Shown: one piece after another, positions 37,214-47,638 of the stretch
Layout: each line of letters starts with the position of its first letter
Position numbering within the stretch: position 1 is the first letter of the stretch
Assembly (NCBI RefSeq): GCF_902833225.1
Contig: NZ_CADFEI010000021.1
Span: forward strand, 1-64,000
Length of the DNA stretch: 64,000 nucleotides
Reading direction: 5' to 3'
From: Burkholderia sp. BCC1644
GTDB lineage: Bacteria; Pseudomonadota; Gammaproteobacteria; Burkholderiales; Burkholderiaceae
The notes under the pieces: model-generated
Database searches by the model: none
The model's input: the letters and a program-made list of their open reading frames with translations, nothing else
Told to the model about the DNA's origin: nothing
Program-made: the position numbers and the translations under genes

Positions 37214-38224
37214 TTACTTCGCGTTCGCGAACGCGACAGCCGTATCCAGCATGCGGTTCGAGAAACCCCACTCGTTGTCGTACCAGCTCGACACCTTCAC
37301 GAGACGGCCCGACACCTTGGTCAGCGTTGCGTCGAACGTCGACGAAGCCGGGTTGTGGTTGAAGTCGATCGACACCAGCGGTGCTTCGTTGTAGCCGAGG
37401 ATGCCCTTCAGCGCGCCTTCCGATGCTTCCTTCATGATCGCGTTGACTTCCTCGACCGTCGTGTCGCGCTTGGCGATGAACGACAGGTCGACGATCGACA
37501 CGTTGATCGTCGGGACGCGGATCGCGTAACCGTCGAGCTTGCCGTTCAATTCCGGCAGCACGAGGCCGACGGCCGAAGCGGCGCCCGTCTTCGTCGGGAT
37601 CTGGCTGTGCGTGGCCGAACGCGCGCGGCGCAGGTCTTCGTGATAGACGTCCGTCAGCACCTGGTCGTTCGTGTACGCGTGGATCGTCGTCATCAGGCCG
37701 GTTTCGAGGCCGATCTTGTCGTTCAGCGGCTTGACGAGCGGCGCGAGGCAGTTCGTCGTGCACGATGCGTTCGAGATGACCGTGTGCTCGGCCTTCAGCA
37801 CGTTGTGGTTCACGCCGTAGACGATCGTCGCGTCGACGTCCTTGCCGCCCGGCGCCGAGATGATCACCTTCTTCGCGCCGCCCTTCAGGTGCGCGCTCGC
37901 CTTTTCCTTCGTCGTGAAGAAGCCCGTGCATTCCATCACGACGTCGACGCCCAGCTCGCCCCACGGCAGTTCTGCCGGGTTGCGGTTCGCCAGCACGCGG
38001 ATCTTGTCGCCGTTCACGACGAGGTAGTCGCCGTCGACCGACACTTCGCCCGGGAACTTGCCGTGTGCGGTGTCGTACTGGGTCAGGTGCGCGTTGGTCT
38101 TCGCATCGCCCAGGTCGTTGATCGCGACGATCTCGAGATCGTGCTTCTTGCCGTTTTCATAGAACGCGCGCAGCGTGTTGCGGCCGATACGGCCGTAGCC
38201 GTTGATTGCGACGCGAATCGTCAT
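37214..38224 (-). CDS. gap: Glyceraldehyde-3-phosphate dehydrogenase
   Basis: A 336-residue NAD-dependent dehydrogenase of glycolysis. It starts MTIRVAINGYGRIGRNTLRAF with the Rossmann motif, and the active-site cysteine is in SNASCTTNCLAPL at about residues 153-165. The length is typical. It follows tkt after 87 bases that contain a strong hairpin. It processes the glyceraldehyde 3-phosphate made by Eda and DgoA encoded elsewhere in the window. Confidence 0.97.
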   Translation of the reverse strand: MTIRVAINGYGRIGRNTLRAFYENGKKHDLEIVAINDLGDAKTNAHLTQYDTAHGKFPGEVSVDGDYLVVNGDKIRVLANRNPAELPWGELGVDVVMECTGFFTTKEKASAHLKGGAKKVIISAPGGKDVDATIVYGVNHNVLKAEHTVISNASCTTNCLAPLVKPLNDKIGLETGLMTTIHAYTNDQVLTDVYHEDLRRARSATHSQIPTKTGAASAVGLVLPELNGKLDGYAIRVPTINVSIVDLSFIAKRDTTVEEVNAIMKEASEGALKGILGYNEAPLVSIDFNHNPASSTFDATLTKVSGRLVKVSSWYDNEWGFSNRMLDTAVAFANAK

Positions 38225-38273
38225 GGTCTATCTCCTGATGGCTGAAAAAATTCGTTTCGTGCAGCTTCACGGT

Positions 38274-38303
38274 GCGACGCGCGCGAGGGGTGGCGCGCGT
38301 CGC
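38274..38303 (-). terminator. Hairpin between tkt and gap
   Basis: GCGACGCGCGC (38274-38284) pairs with GCGCGCGTCGC (38293-38303). No T-run follows on the minus strand, so it may be a processing or stability element within a tkt-gap transcript rather than a full terminator. Confidence 0.4.
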
Positions 38304-38311
38304 GTATGTCT

Positions 38312-40339
38312 TTAGGCCAGCACGGCCTTGGCGGTCTCGACGACGTGCTCGACGGTGAAGCCGAAGTACTTGAACAGCACGCCGGCCGGCGCCGATTCAC
38401 CGAACGTGTCGATCCCGACGACGCCGCCTTCGAGGCCGACGTACTTGTGCCAGAAGGCCGTCACGCCCGCTTCGATCGCGACGCGGCGCACGCCGTGCGG
38501 CAGCACGCGTTCGCGGTATTCGGCGTCCTGGCGGTCGAACACGTTGGTCGACGGCATCGACACGACGCGTGCCGCGATGCCTTGCTGCGCGAGCGGCTCG
38601 ACGGCCTTCATCGCGAGTTCGACTTCCGAGCCCGTCGCGATCAGGATGATCTTGCGCGCGACGATCTCTTCGTCCCAGTCCTTCAGCACGTAGCCGCCCT
38701 TCGCGATGTTCGCGATCTGCGCATCGGAACGCGGGTTGAACGCGAGGTTCTGGCGGCTGAAGATCAGGCTCGACGGACGGTCGGCTGCGATCGCGTGGGT
38801 CCACGCGACGGCCGTCTCGACCGTGTCGGCCGGACGCCACACGTCGTGGTTCGGGATCAGGCGCAGGCTCGACACGTGCTCGATCGACTGGTGCGTCGGG
38901 CCGTCTTCGCCGAGGCCGATCGAATCGTGGGTGAACACGAAGATCGACGGCACCTTCATCAGCGCGGCCACGCGCAGCGCGTTGCGGCTGTAGTCGGAGA
39001 ACGTCAGGAACGTGCCGCCGAACGGCTTGTGGCCGCCGTGCAGCGCGAGGCCGTTGATCGCGGCGCTCATGCCGAATTCGCGCACGCCGTAGTTGATGTG
39101 GTTGCCCAGCACGACGCCCGGGCCTTCCGGATTCGCGCGGACGGCCTTCGACGCCTTCCAGTTGGTCAGGTTCGAGCCGGTCAGGTCGGCCGAGCCGCCG
39201 AGCAGTTCGGGCAGCGCGGCAGCCAAGCCCTCGATCGCCTGCTGCGACGCCTTGCGGGTCGCCACCGTCTCGCCGCGCTCGTTCGCGCCGGCGATGATCG
39301 CCGCCGCCTTCTCGGCCCAGTCGGCCGGCAGCTGGTTGGCCATCCGGCGCTCGAATTCGGCGGCTTCTGCCGGGAACTTGGCGCGATAGGCAGCGAACGT
39401 CGCGTCCCATTCGGTTTCAGCGCGCTTGCCGGCTTCCTTCGCGTCCCATGCCGCGTAGACTTCCTGCGGAATCACGAACGGCTCCCACTTCCAGCCGAGC
39501 GCTTCGCGCGTCTTCGCGATTTCTTCCGCGCCGAGCGCCGCGCCGTGCACGTCGTGGCCGCCCGCCTTCGTGGCCGCGCCCTGGCCGATCACCGTCTTGC
39601 AGCAGATCATCGTCGGCTTGTCCGACAGCTTCGCCTTCGCGATGGCCGCGTCGACCGCGTCGACGTCATGGCCGTTCACGTTCGGGATCACGTTCCAGCC
39701 GTAGGCTTCAAAACGCTTCGGGGTATCGTCGTGGAACCAGTTCACGACGTCGCCGTCGATCGAGATGCCGTTGTCGTCGTACAGCGCGATCAGCTTGTTC
39801 AGCTTCAGCGTGCCCGCGAGCGAGCAGGCTTCGTGCGAGATGCCTTCCATCAGGCAGCCGTCGCCGAGGAACACGTACGTGTGGTGATCGACGATCTTCG
39901 CGCCGTCACGGTTGAACTCGTCGGCCATCAGCGCTTCGCCGAGCGCCATGCCGACCGCGTTCGCGAGGCCCTGGCCGAGCGGGCCGGTGGTCGTCTCGAC
40001 ACCCGGCGTGATGCCGTATTCCGGGTGGCCCGGCGTCTTCGAGTGCAGCTGGCGGAAGTTCTTCAGCTCTTCGATCGGCAGGTCGTAGCCGGTCAGGTGC
40101 AGCAGCGAGTACAGCAGCATCGAGCCATGGCCGTTCGACAGCACGAAGCGGTCACGGTCGGCCCAGTGCGGGTTCGTCGGGTTGTGCTTCAGATGGCGCG
40201 ACCAGAGCGCGACGCCGATTTCGGCCATGCCCATCGGCATGCCGGGGTGGCCGGAGTTCGCTTGCTGGACGGCGTCCATCGCGAGCGCACGGATCGCGTT
40301 GGCCATCAGGGTGGTGGAGGCGGGAGACGAAGTCGTCAT
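38312..40339 (-). CDS. tkt: Transketolase
   Basis: A 675-residue thiamine-diphosphate enzyme that transfers two-carbon units in the pentose phosphate pathway. GHPGMPMGMAEIG is at about residue 30, the ThDP-binding motif GDGCLMEGISHEACSLAGTLKLNKLIALYDDN at about 160, and FTHDSIGLGEDGPTHQ at about 470. The start at 40339 (MTTSSPA) is the first family-like codon. It is divergent from speE and upstream of gap. Confidence 0.97.
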   Translation of the reverse strand: MTTSSPASTTLMANAIRALAMDAVQQANSGHPGMPMGMAEIGVALWSRHLKHNPTNPHWADRDRFVLSNGHGSMLLYSLLHLTGYDLPIEELKNFRQLHSKTPGHPEYGITPGVETTTGPLGQGLANAVGMALGEALMADEFNRDGAKIVDHHTYVFLGDGCLMEGISHEACSLAGTLKLNKLIALYDDNGISIDGDVVNWFHDDTPKRFEAYGWNVIPNVNGHDVDAVDAAIAKAKLSDKPTMICCKTVIGQGAATKAGGHDVHGAALGAEEIAKTREALGWKWEPFVIPQEVYAAWDAKEAGKRAETEWDATFAAYRAKFPAEAAEFERRMANQLPADWAEKAAAIIAGANERGETVATRKASQQAIEGLAAALPELLGGSADLTGSNLTNWKASKAVRANPEGPGVVLGNHINYGVREFGMSAAINGLALHGGHKPFGGTFLTFSDYSRNALRVAALMKVPSIFVFTHDSIGLGEDGPTHQSIEHVSSLRLIPNHDVWRPADTVETAVAWTHAIAADRPSSLIFSRQNLAFNPRSDAQIANIAKGGYVLKDWDEEIVARKIILIATGSEVELAMKAVEPLAQQGIAARVVSMPSTNVFDRQDAEYRERVLPHGVRRVAIEAGVTAFWHKYVGLEGGVVGIDTFGESAPAGVLFKYFGFTVEHVVETAKAVLA

Positions 40340-40533
40340 GTCGAGTCCGGAGAACGAGTCGAGGAAACGGGGGCACGGCGGCATCCGGAAGCTCGAGCGT
40401 CAATCGTTCCCGGCGCGCGGTGCGGCGCCTGACGGACGCGAAGCGGACGGAGCCTACGGACGGGGCTGCAAAGCTCGTCATTTTAACAGATGGGCTGACA
40501 TTTCCCTTGTCGGCGAGTAGTGTTCCGGCACGG

Positions 40534-40563
40534 TTTTCCGTCAAACCGCCCGCCTCCTATAAT
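40534..40563 (+). promoter_or_regulatory. Predicted sigma-70 promoter of speE
   Basis: A perfect TATAAT -10 (40558-40563) lies 38 bases before the speE GTG, with a weak TTTTCC or TTTCCG -35 seventeen to eighteen bases upstream. Transcription would start near 40570. The -35 match is poor, so this is a moderate prediction. Confidence 0.45.
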
Positions 40564-40600
40564 TCAGACGTCGGAACTGCCAGCCCTGAGCGGCCCGCCC

Positions 40601-41458
40601 GTGAGCACCACACTTCTCTTTCACCCTACGCCCGACGCAGCCTACGGCTTCCCGAACGCCCGGCGGCTCGCGCGCGTCGCGTCCCCGCACCAGCAGATCG
40701 AAGTCTGGGAAACGCCGCAGCTCGGCCGCCTGTTCACGCTGGACGGCCGGCCGATGACGTCGGTCGGCGACGAGTACGTCTATCACGAGTGCATGACGCA
40801 CCCGGCCGCGCTCGCGCACCCGTCGCCGAAGAAGGCGCTCGTGCTCGGCGGCGGCGACGGCGGCGCGGCACGCCAGTTGCTCAAGCACGCGTGCATCGAG
40901 CGGATCGTGATCGCCGAGCTCGACGACGAAGTGGTCGGGATGGCGCGGCGTTATCTCGACGACGTGCACCAGGGCGCACTCGACGACCCGCGTGTCGAGG
41001 TCGTGATCGGCGACGCCGCGCACTTCGTCGAGTCGACCGTCGAGCATTTCGACCTCGTCGTGTTCGACCTCACACCGCCCGATTCGCCGGCGGCCGGCCT
41101 TTATACGCGTGCGTTCTACGCGCGGCTCAAGCGCATTCTCACGCCGTGCGGCGCGATCTCGATGCATCTCGGTTCGCCGGTGTTCCACGCGTCGCGCATC
41201 GCCGCGCTGCTCGACGACCTGCGCGCGAGCTTCACGGTCGTCGATCCGTTGTCCGCGCACGTGCCGCTGTACGGCTCGCAGTGGCTGATGGCGATCGCGA
41301 GCGACACGCTCGACGCGGCCGCGCTGTTCGCACACGACATCGACGAACGACTCGCGGCCCGCCGCGTCCACGGCCTGCGCTACTACGATGCGCGGCTGCA
41401 TGCGTCCCTCTTTGCCCTGCCGTGCGCGCTGCGCGATACACTGGGCGTTCGCCGCTGA
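40601..41458 (+). CDS. speE: Spermidine synthase-like polyamine aminopropyltransferase
   Basis: A 285-residue Rossmann methyltransferase-fold enzyme that transfers aminopropyl groups from decarboxylated SAM. LVLGGGDGGAARQLLKH, the cofactor-binding motif, is at about residues 84-100; YHECMTHPAALAHP at about 62 and DLTPPDSPAAGLYT (catalytic Asp) at about 155 are family motifs. The GTG at 40601 begins the typical VSTTLLFHP start. It is divergent from tkt. Confidence 0.92.
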   Translation: MSTTLLFHPTPDAAYGFPNARRLARVASPHQQIEVWETPQLGRLFTLDGRPMTSVGDEYVYHECMTHPAALAHPSPKKALVLGGGDGGAARQLLKHACIERIVIAELDDEVVGMARRYLDDVHQGALDDPRVEVVIGDAAHFVESTVEHFDLVVFDLTPPDSPAAGLYTRAFYARLKRILTPCGAISMHLGSPVFHASRIAALLDDLRASFTVVDPLSAHVPLYGSQWLMAIASDTLDAAALFAHDIDERLAARRVHGLRYYDARLHASLFALPCALRDTLGVRR

Positions 41459-41576
41459 ACGTCCGGTCGGCCGCATCGTTCCGTTTTTCCGTTGAGGTCC
41501 TGCATGGTTCGCCGTGCGAAGCACGGAACCGGAGCGACCCGGATGCCGCGCCCACCTGGTCCCACAGGAGATTTTC

Positions 41577-41993
41577 ATGACCGATCCACGTCCGGCCAAC
41601 GTGCCTTGGTTGACGCCCTACCTGGCCGTGCGCAACGCGCGCGCGGCCATCGACTTCTTCAAGACCGCCTTCGGCTTCGAACTGCGCGACGTGCACGACG
41701 AGGACGGCGCGATCATGCACGTCGAGATGACCTACCGCGGCCAGCTGATCGTGATGTTCGCGCCCGAAGGCGCGTTCGGCTCGACCGCGCTCACGCCGAA
41801 AAGCGCGAACACGACCGCGCCGCAATCGTTCTATCTGTATGTCGACGACGTCGACGCCACCTGGCAGCGCGCGCTCGACGCGGGCGCGAAATCGCTGAGC
41901 GCGCCGCAGGACCAGTTCTGGGGCGACCGCTTCGCGCAGATCGAGGATCTCGACGGCTACCGATGGGCGCTCGGACACCGTCTCCACGCATGA
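41577..41993 (+). CDS. VOC-family (glyoxalase/PhnB-like) protein
   Basis: A 138-residue protein with the paired beta-alpha-beta-beta-beta vicinal-oxygen-chelate fold. It begins with VPWLTPYLAVRNARAAIDFFKTAFGFEL and ends with WGDRFAQIEDLDGYRWALGHRL, the pattern of PhnB/YCII-type VOC proteins. No substrate can be assigned. AGGAG lies nine bases before the ATG. Its stop overlaps the rsmE start (ATGA), so it is coupled to rsmE. Confidence 0.85.
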   Translation: MTDPRPANVPWLTPYLAVRNARAAIDFFKTAFGFELRDVHDEDGAIMHVEMTYRGQLIVMFAPEGAFGSTALTPKSANTTAPQSFYLYVDDVDATWQRALDAGAKSLSAPQDQFWGDRFAQIEDLDGYRWALGHRLHA

Positions 41994-42778
41994 CCGACAC
42001 CGCAACACGCATGAACGAAGCCACCACCACCGCGGCCGTGCCGCGCTTTTTCGTCGAAGCCGCATTGCGCGCCGACGCAACACTCGCATTGCCGGCCGAC
42101 GTCGCACGCCACGCACAGGTGCTGCGCCTGCAGCCCGGCGACGTGCTCGCGCTGTTCGACGGCACCGGCGGCCAGTACCGCGCGCGGCTCGTCGAGATCG
42201 ACAAGCGCAGCGCGATCGCGCAGATCGACACGTTCGAACCGGCCGAAGCCGAACCGCCCTACCGCGTGACGCTCGCGCAAGGCATCGCCGGCGGCGACAA
42301 GATGGACTGGGTGATCGAGAAAGCCGTCGAGCTCGGCGTCGCGGCGGTCGTGCCGCTGTCGACCGCGCGCGGCGTCGTGAAGCTGTCCGGCGAACGCGCG
42401 GACAAGCGCGTCGCACACTGGCGCGGCGTCGTGCGTGCGTCGTGCGAACAGTGCGGACGCAACCGTGTACCCGACGTTGCGCCGGTCGCCGGCTTCCACG
42501 CGTGGCTCGATACGCTGCCTGCCGCACCGGCCGACGGCGAGCTGCGGCTGCTGCTGTCGCCGCGTGCGAGCATCCCGTTTGCGTCGCTGCCCGACGCGCC
42601 GCCCGCGGCCACCGTGACGCTGCTGATCGGCCCCGAAGGCGGGCTGTCGCCCGACGAGGAAAACGCGGCGCGCGCCCGCGGATTCACCGCACTGTCGCTC
42701 GGGCCGCGCGTACTGCGCACCGAGACGGCCGGTGCGGCGGTGCTCGCGGCGTTGGCCGCGCGTTGGGGCGGGTGGTGA
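41990..42778 (+). CDS. rsmE: 16S rRNA (uracil-1498-N3)-methyltransferase
   Basis: A 262-residue SPOUT methyltransferase that modifies U1498 of 16S rRNA. VPRFFVEAAL and HAQVLRL near the N-terminus belong to the PUA-like part, and the knot region contains LLIGPEGGLSPDEENAAR and LSLGPRVLRTETAGAAVLAAL at the C-terminus. The ATG at 41990 overlaps the preceding gene; a second ATG at 42011 is possible. Confidence 0.94.
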   Translation: MTDTATRMNEATTTAAVPRFFVEAALRADATLALPADVARHAQVLRLQPGDVLALFDGTGGQYRARLVEIDKRSAIAQIDTFEPAEAEPPYRVTLAQGIAGGDKMDWVIEKAVELGVAAVVPLSTARGVVKLSGERADKRVAHWRGVVRASCEQCGRNRVPDVAPVAGFHAWLDTLPAAPADGELRLLLSPRASIPFASLPDAPPAATVTLLIGPEGGLSPDEENAARARGFTALSLGPRVLRTETAGAAVLAALAARWGGW

Positions 42779-42787
42779 CGAGCAGGG

Positions 42788-42812
42788 TGGGCCGCCGCGA
42801 AGCGGCGCGGCC
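42788..42812. terminator. Possible hairpin between convergent rsmE and secreted-protein genes
   Basis: A GC-rich inverted repeat (GGGCCGC arms around CGAAGCG) lies 10 bases past the rsmE stop. It lacks a T-run, so function is uncertain. Confidence 0.3.
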
Positions 42813-42856
42813 CTTCCCCGCTCGCACGCGACGCTGACGCCGCGGTTTATCGCACG

Positions 42857-43564
42857 TTACTTGTCGCTCGACGAGCCGTGCGGCATCGAATCGGACAACG
42901 CGTCGACCACCGGCGTCAGCACGTCTCCCGGGCTACCGGTCGTCCAGCCGCCTTCCTCGAGGCTGTAAATGTCGATCTTGCCCGTCACCGGGTGCGTCAC
43001 CGCTGCATCGTCCAGCACCTGCGCGATGCCCGAGAAGATCGTCTTGAGCGACGCAATGCGTGCCGCCTCGCTCTTCAGGCGCCGATTCGGCCCCAGCTTC
43101 GCCTCCAGCGCCTTCGCGCCTGGCCCCGCATCGGCCACGCGACACGCGAATTCGACCGTCGCGATCGTCGCGCCGTCGACGTACGGGTTCGGTCGCTGCG
43201 ACGACCCGGTCGTCCTGCATGCCGACCGATTGAGCGCGCGCTGATAAGCGGCGGCCATGCTCTCGACCGACGGACGCAACGCGGCACTCGCCTTCGGCGG
43301 CATCGGCGCCAGTATCCCGTCGGCCATGTCCTTGCGCATCGACTCGCCCATCGTCGACAGCACGCCGATGTCGAGCGCGTCCTTGCCGCTGTAGCTCGCA
43401 CGAACCGCGTCGTTGAATTCGCGGGCTTTCGACACGTCTCCGTTGACGAGCGCGCCGATGTAAAGGTCGACGGTCTGCTCGGGCGTCAGCGGCGCGGCAT
43501 GCACGGCGCCGGCCGCGACCAGCAGGGGCAGCACGACGGCGCGTGCGGAACGGGAAATATTCAT
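42857..43564 (-). CDS. Secreted protein of unknown function
   Basis: A 235-residue protein not recognised. It has a clear signal peptide (MNISRSARAVVLPLLVAAGAVHA, cleavage near residue 23). The mature part is alanine-rich with a probable helical opening (LTPEQTVDLYIGALVNGDVSKAREFNDAVR), loosely like small NTF2/DUF-type periplasmic domains. Two cysteines (in NRSACRTT and VEFACRVAD) could form a disulfide. It ends in a Ser-rich tail. The start at 43564 opens onto the signal. It lies downstream of the barstar gene on the same strand but beyond a terminator. Confidence 0.75.
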   Translation of the reverse strand: MNISRSARAVVLPLLVAAGAVHAAPLTPEQTVDLYIGALVNGDVSKAREFNDAVRASYSGKDALDIGVLSTMGESMRKDMADGILAPMPPKASAALRPSVESMAAAYQRALNRSACRTTGSSQRPNPYVDGATIATVEFACRVADAGPGAKALEAKLGPNRRLKSEAARIASLKTIFSGIAQVLDDAAVTHPVTGKIDIYSLEEGGWTTGSPGDVLTPVVDALSDSMPHGSSSDK

Positions 43565-43718
43565 GGGAAGACAGCCCTCTCTCGATGTTTGTTGTACGCA
43601 CCCGATGCGGCGGCTGCCGCAGCCGGGCCGACCGGGATTGTCTCGAAAAATGGCGCCAGATGAAAGGCCGATGTCGGCAAGCGACGGGCGCACCGGCCCG
43701 GACGCGTCGCGCAGGCGC

Positions 43719-43743
43719 AAAAAAGCCCGCTCGAGGCGGGCTT
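43719..43743 (-). terminator. Intrinsic terminator after the barstar gene
   Basis: AAGCCCGC (43723-43730) pairs with GCGGGCTT (43736-43743) and is followed on the minus strand by TTTTTG. It closes the RNase-barstar transcript. Confidence 0.8.
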
Positions 43744-43774
43744 CTTGCCGGATCGGCCGCGGGCCGATGCGTGC

Positions 43775-44338
43775 TTACGCGAACGAGTAGAACACGCGGA
43801 ACGCGACCTTGCGCTCGGCCCAGAACTCGGCCGCCTCGCGGAACACGTCGAGCAGCGTCTCGCGCCCTTCCTTGTCGAATTTCTGCGCGATCGGCAGCCC
43901 TTCGAGGACGATCACGAAACCGGGCTGCGCGCCGGCCTTCGCGACGAGGTCGGTCAGGCAGTCGTACAGCGCGTCGTAGTTCTTCCCGAAATGCTTCGGA
44001 AACAGGAACGACGTCGCGATCGTTTCCATCACTTCCTGCTTCGACTGCGCGGCGCCGCAATACGCGAACAGGAAGTGCTGGCCGAGCCGGGTGGCTTCGT
44101 CGGCGAGATCCTGCACGCGGAACGCGCGGATCGACTGCACGAGATTGGGTCGCACGGTCGTGAAAAGGCTCATAGGCTCCTCGTTCGATGAAAGCCCGGA
44201 CTCGGCTTCCTGTTGCTCCGGCGTGCCGCCAGCCTGCGCCGCCGCGTGCAGTTGAATCACGCGCTGAAACAGATTGCCGTCGCCGGCCGCGAACAGTTCC
44301 GCCGCCGCCGTATCGTGCGCGTAGATGGAGTCGCTCAT
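43775..44338 (-). CDS. Barstar-family ribonuclease inhibitor with N-terminal extension
   Basis: A 187-residue protein. Residues about 85-187 form a barstar domain: HFGKNYDALYDCLTDL matches the barstar motif with the acidic helix that plugs the barnase active site, and GFVIVLEGL follows. Residues 1-55 are an acidic, Gln/Ala-rich extension. The long start at 44338 lies 16 bases after the RNase stop but has only a weak ribosome site. An internal ATG at 44173 (MSLFTTV) has GAGGAG upstream and would give a 132-residue form. It probably protects the cytoplasm from the co-encoded RNase. Confidence 0.86.
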   Translation of the reverse strand: MSDSIYAHDTAAAELFAAGDGNLFQRVIQLHAAAQAGGTPEQQEAESGLSSNEEPMSLFTTVRPNLVQSIRAFRVQDLADEATRLGQHFLFAYCGAAQSKQEVMETIATSFLFPKHFGKNYDALYDCLTDLVAKAGAQPGFVIVLEGLPIAQKFDKEGRETLLDVFREAAEFWAERKVAFRVFYSFA

Positions 44339-44354
44339 GCCATTCGTCCCGAAG

Positions 44355-44786
44355 TCATTCAACAATACGTTTAAAACTGTTGTAGTGGTCGCCCGTGTAA
44401 TAACAGTTGTCGATCCGGCGCAAGGGCCCGCCACAGACGATCCGGCGCGCCCCACGATTGCGGGCACGCGGCGTCGGCACCGTGTACTCATGGTAGTAGC
44501 CGCGCTTCGCCTTCGGCAGGATCCGCTCGCGGTTGCCGAATACGACGCCGTCTTTCTCGTACGGATAGGGGCCGCCCGCGCCGATCAGGCCCAGCGTAGT
44601 CACGGCCTCGCGCGGAAGACTGGCAGTCGGAATCGTATCGAGCCCGCTGGCGGCCACGTCGGCCGGAACGGCCTCCCGTGCGTAAGCGGCGGAAACCAGA
44701 CTGCCCGTCGGCGTGCCGACGATACCCATCGCGAACATCGCGAAGACGGACGCGAGCGCGCCGTTGCGGAGCCACTTGCGTGCCAT
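44355..44786 (-). CDS. Secreted ribonuclease of the barnase/RNase N1 family
   Basis: A 143-residue guanyl-type microbial RNase. An N-terminal signal peptide runs to about residue 36 (SAAYA-R). The catalytic set is visible: Glu100 in YYHEYTVPTP, Arg114/115 in GARRIVCGG and His134 in TGDHYNSF. Cys118 and Cys128 can form a disulfide. It would cleave RNA on the 3' side of guanine outside the cytoplasm. The barstar-family gene follows in the same transcript after 16 bases. The role could be scavenging or competition; sequence does not decide. Confidence 0.9.
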   Translation of the reverse strand: MARKWLRNGALASVFAMFAMGIVGTPTGSLVSAAYAREAVPADVAASGLDTIPTASLPREAVTTLGLIGAGGPYPYEKDGVVFGNRERILPKAKRGYYHEYTVPTPRARNRGARRIVCGGPLRRIDNCYYTGDHYNSFKRIVE

Positions 44787-44963
44787 GAACCAGGGTTCCC
44801 GCTGTTAAATCAAGTAGTTGACGACCAACAAAGGCGTTAGCGTAGCGTTATTGGCCGCGCGAATCAATGTCCGTTTGGGAATCGAAAGCGTCGTGATACC
44901 CGGAATTGCGCATTTTTTACCGAAATCACACTACATTTATCTTACATAGGATAAAATAAAGCC

Positions 44964-45101
44964 GGCATCTCTCGTATGGCAAGACCTGCCTCCTTGCCGC
45001 GCTCGTTACCAGGAGTGGAGAGATGCTGCTGTTGCCTTGAGGGAAGCGCGTTTGCGCCCTGCCCGCGGCGTGCCCATTGCGGGCACGCCTCTTTTTTCTT
45101 T
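44964..45101 (+). ncRNA. Predicted structured small RNA with intrinsic terminator
   Basis: No protein gene precedes the strong plus-strand terminator here. A TAAAAT -10 (44952-44957) would start RNA near 44964. The transcript can fold with a closing stem 44965-44973/45018-45026 (9 perfect pairs), an inner stem GGCAAG/CTTGCC (44978-44983/44993-44998) and a terminator hairpin 45068-45088 followed by CTCTTTTTTC. The size (about 137 nt) recalls MtvR, an Hfq-binding RNA of about that length described in B. cenocepacia; identity is untested. No convincing -35 was found. Confidence 0.6.
45068..45101 (+). terminator. Intrinsic terminator of the predicted small RNA
   Basis: GCGTGCCC and GGGCACGC arms (45068-45075, 45081-45088) with a 5-base loop are followed by CTCTTTTTTCTTTTG. 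The T-run is on the plus strand only, so it serves a rightward transcript and not maeB. Confidence 0.85.
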
Positions 45102-45161
45102 TGTTTACAATTTTCCCGACGCGCCACGCCGGTTCGACCGGCGTGGCGCGTTCGTTTTGGC

Positions 45162-47462
<2,301 letters not shown>

Positions 47463-47638
47463 GTGTCTCGTGGCGGGCGGATTAGAATAACTGTTCGACG
47501 GCATTGTAGCGCCAATCATCTGCCGCCAGACCGGCGATTCGGGTGCAACAGCCGCGACAAAAATGGGCAGAACGGCGCAGGAACGCAGCCGCTTGCCTCG
47601 TACAATGCCGTTCCTTCAATCGTTTCGGATTACCCGCC

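Noticed and set aside
44964..45101. Identification of the small RNA as 6S RNA
   Set aside because: Too short (about 137 bases) and lacking the long central bubble with extended closing stem of 6S RNA; left as unassigned.
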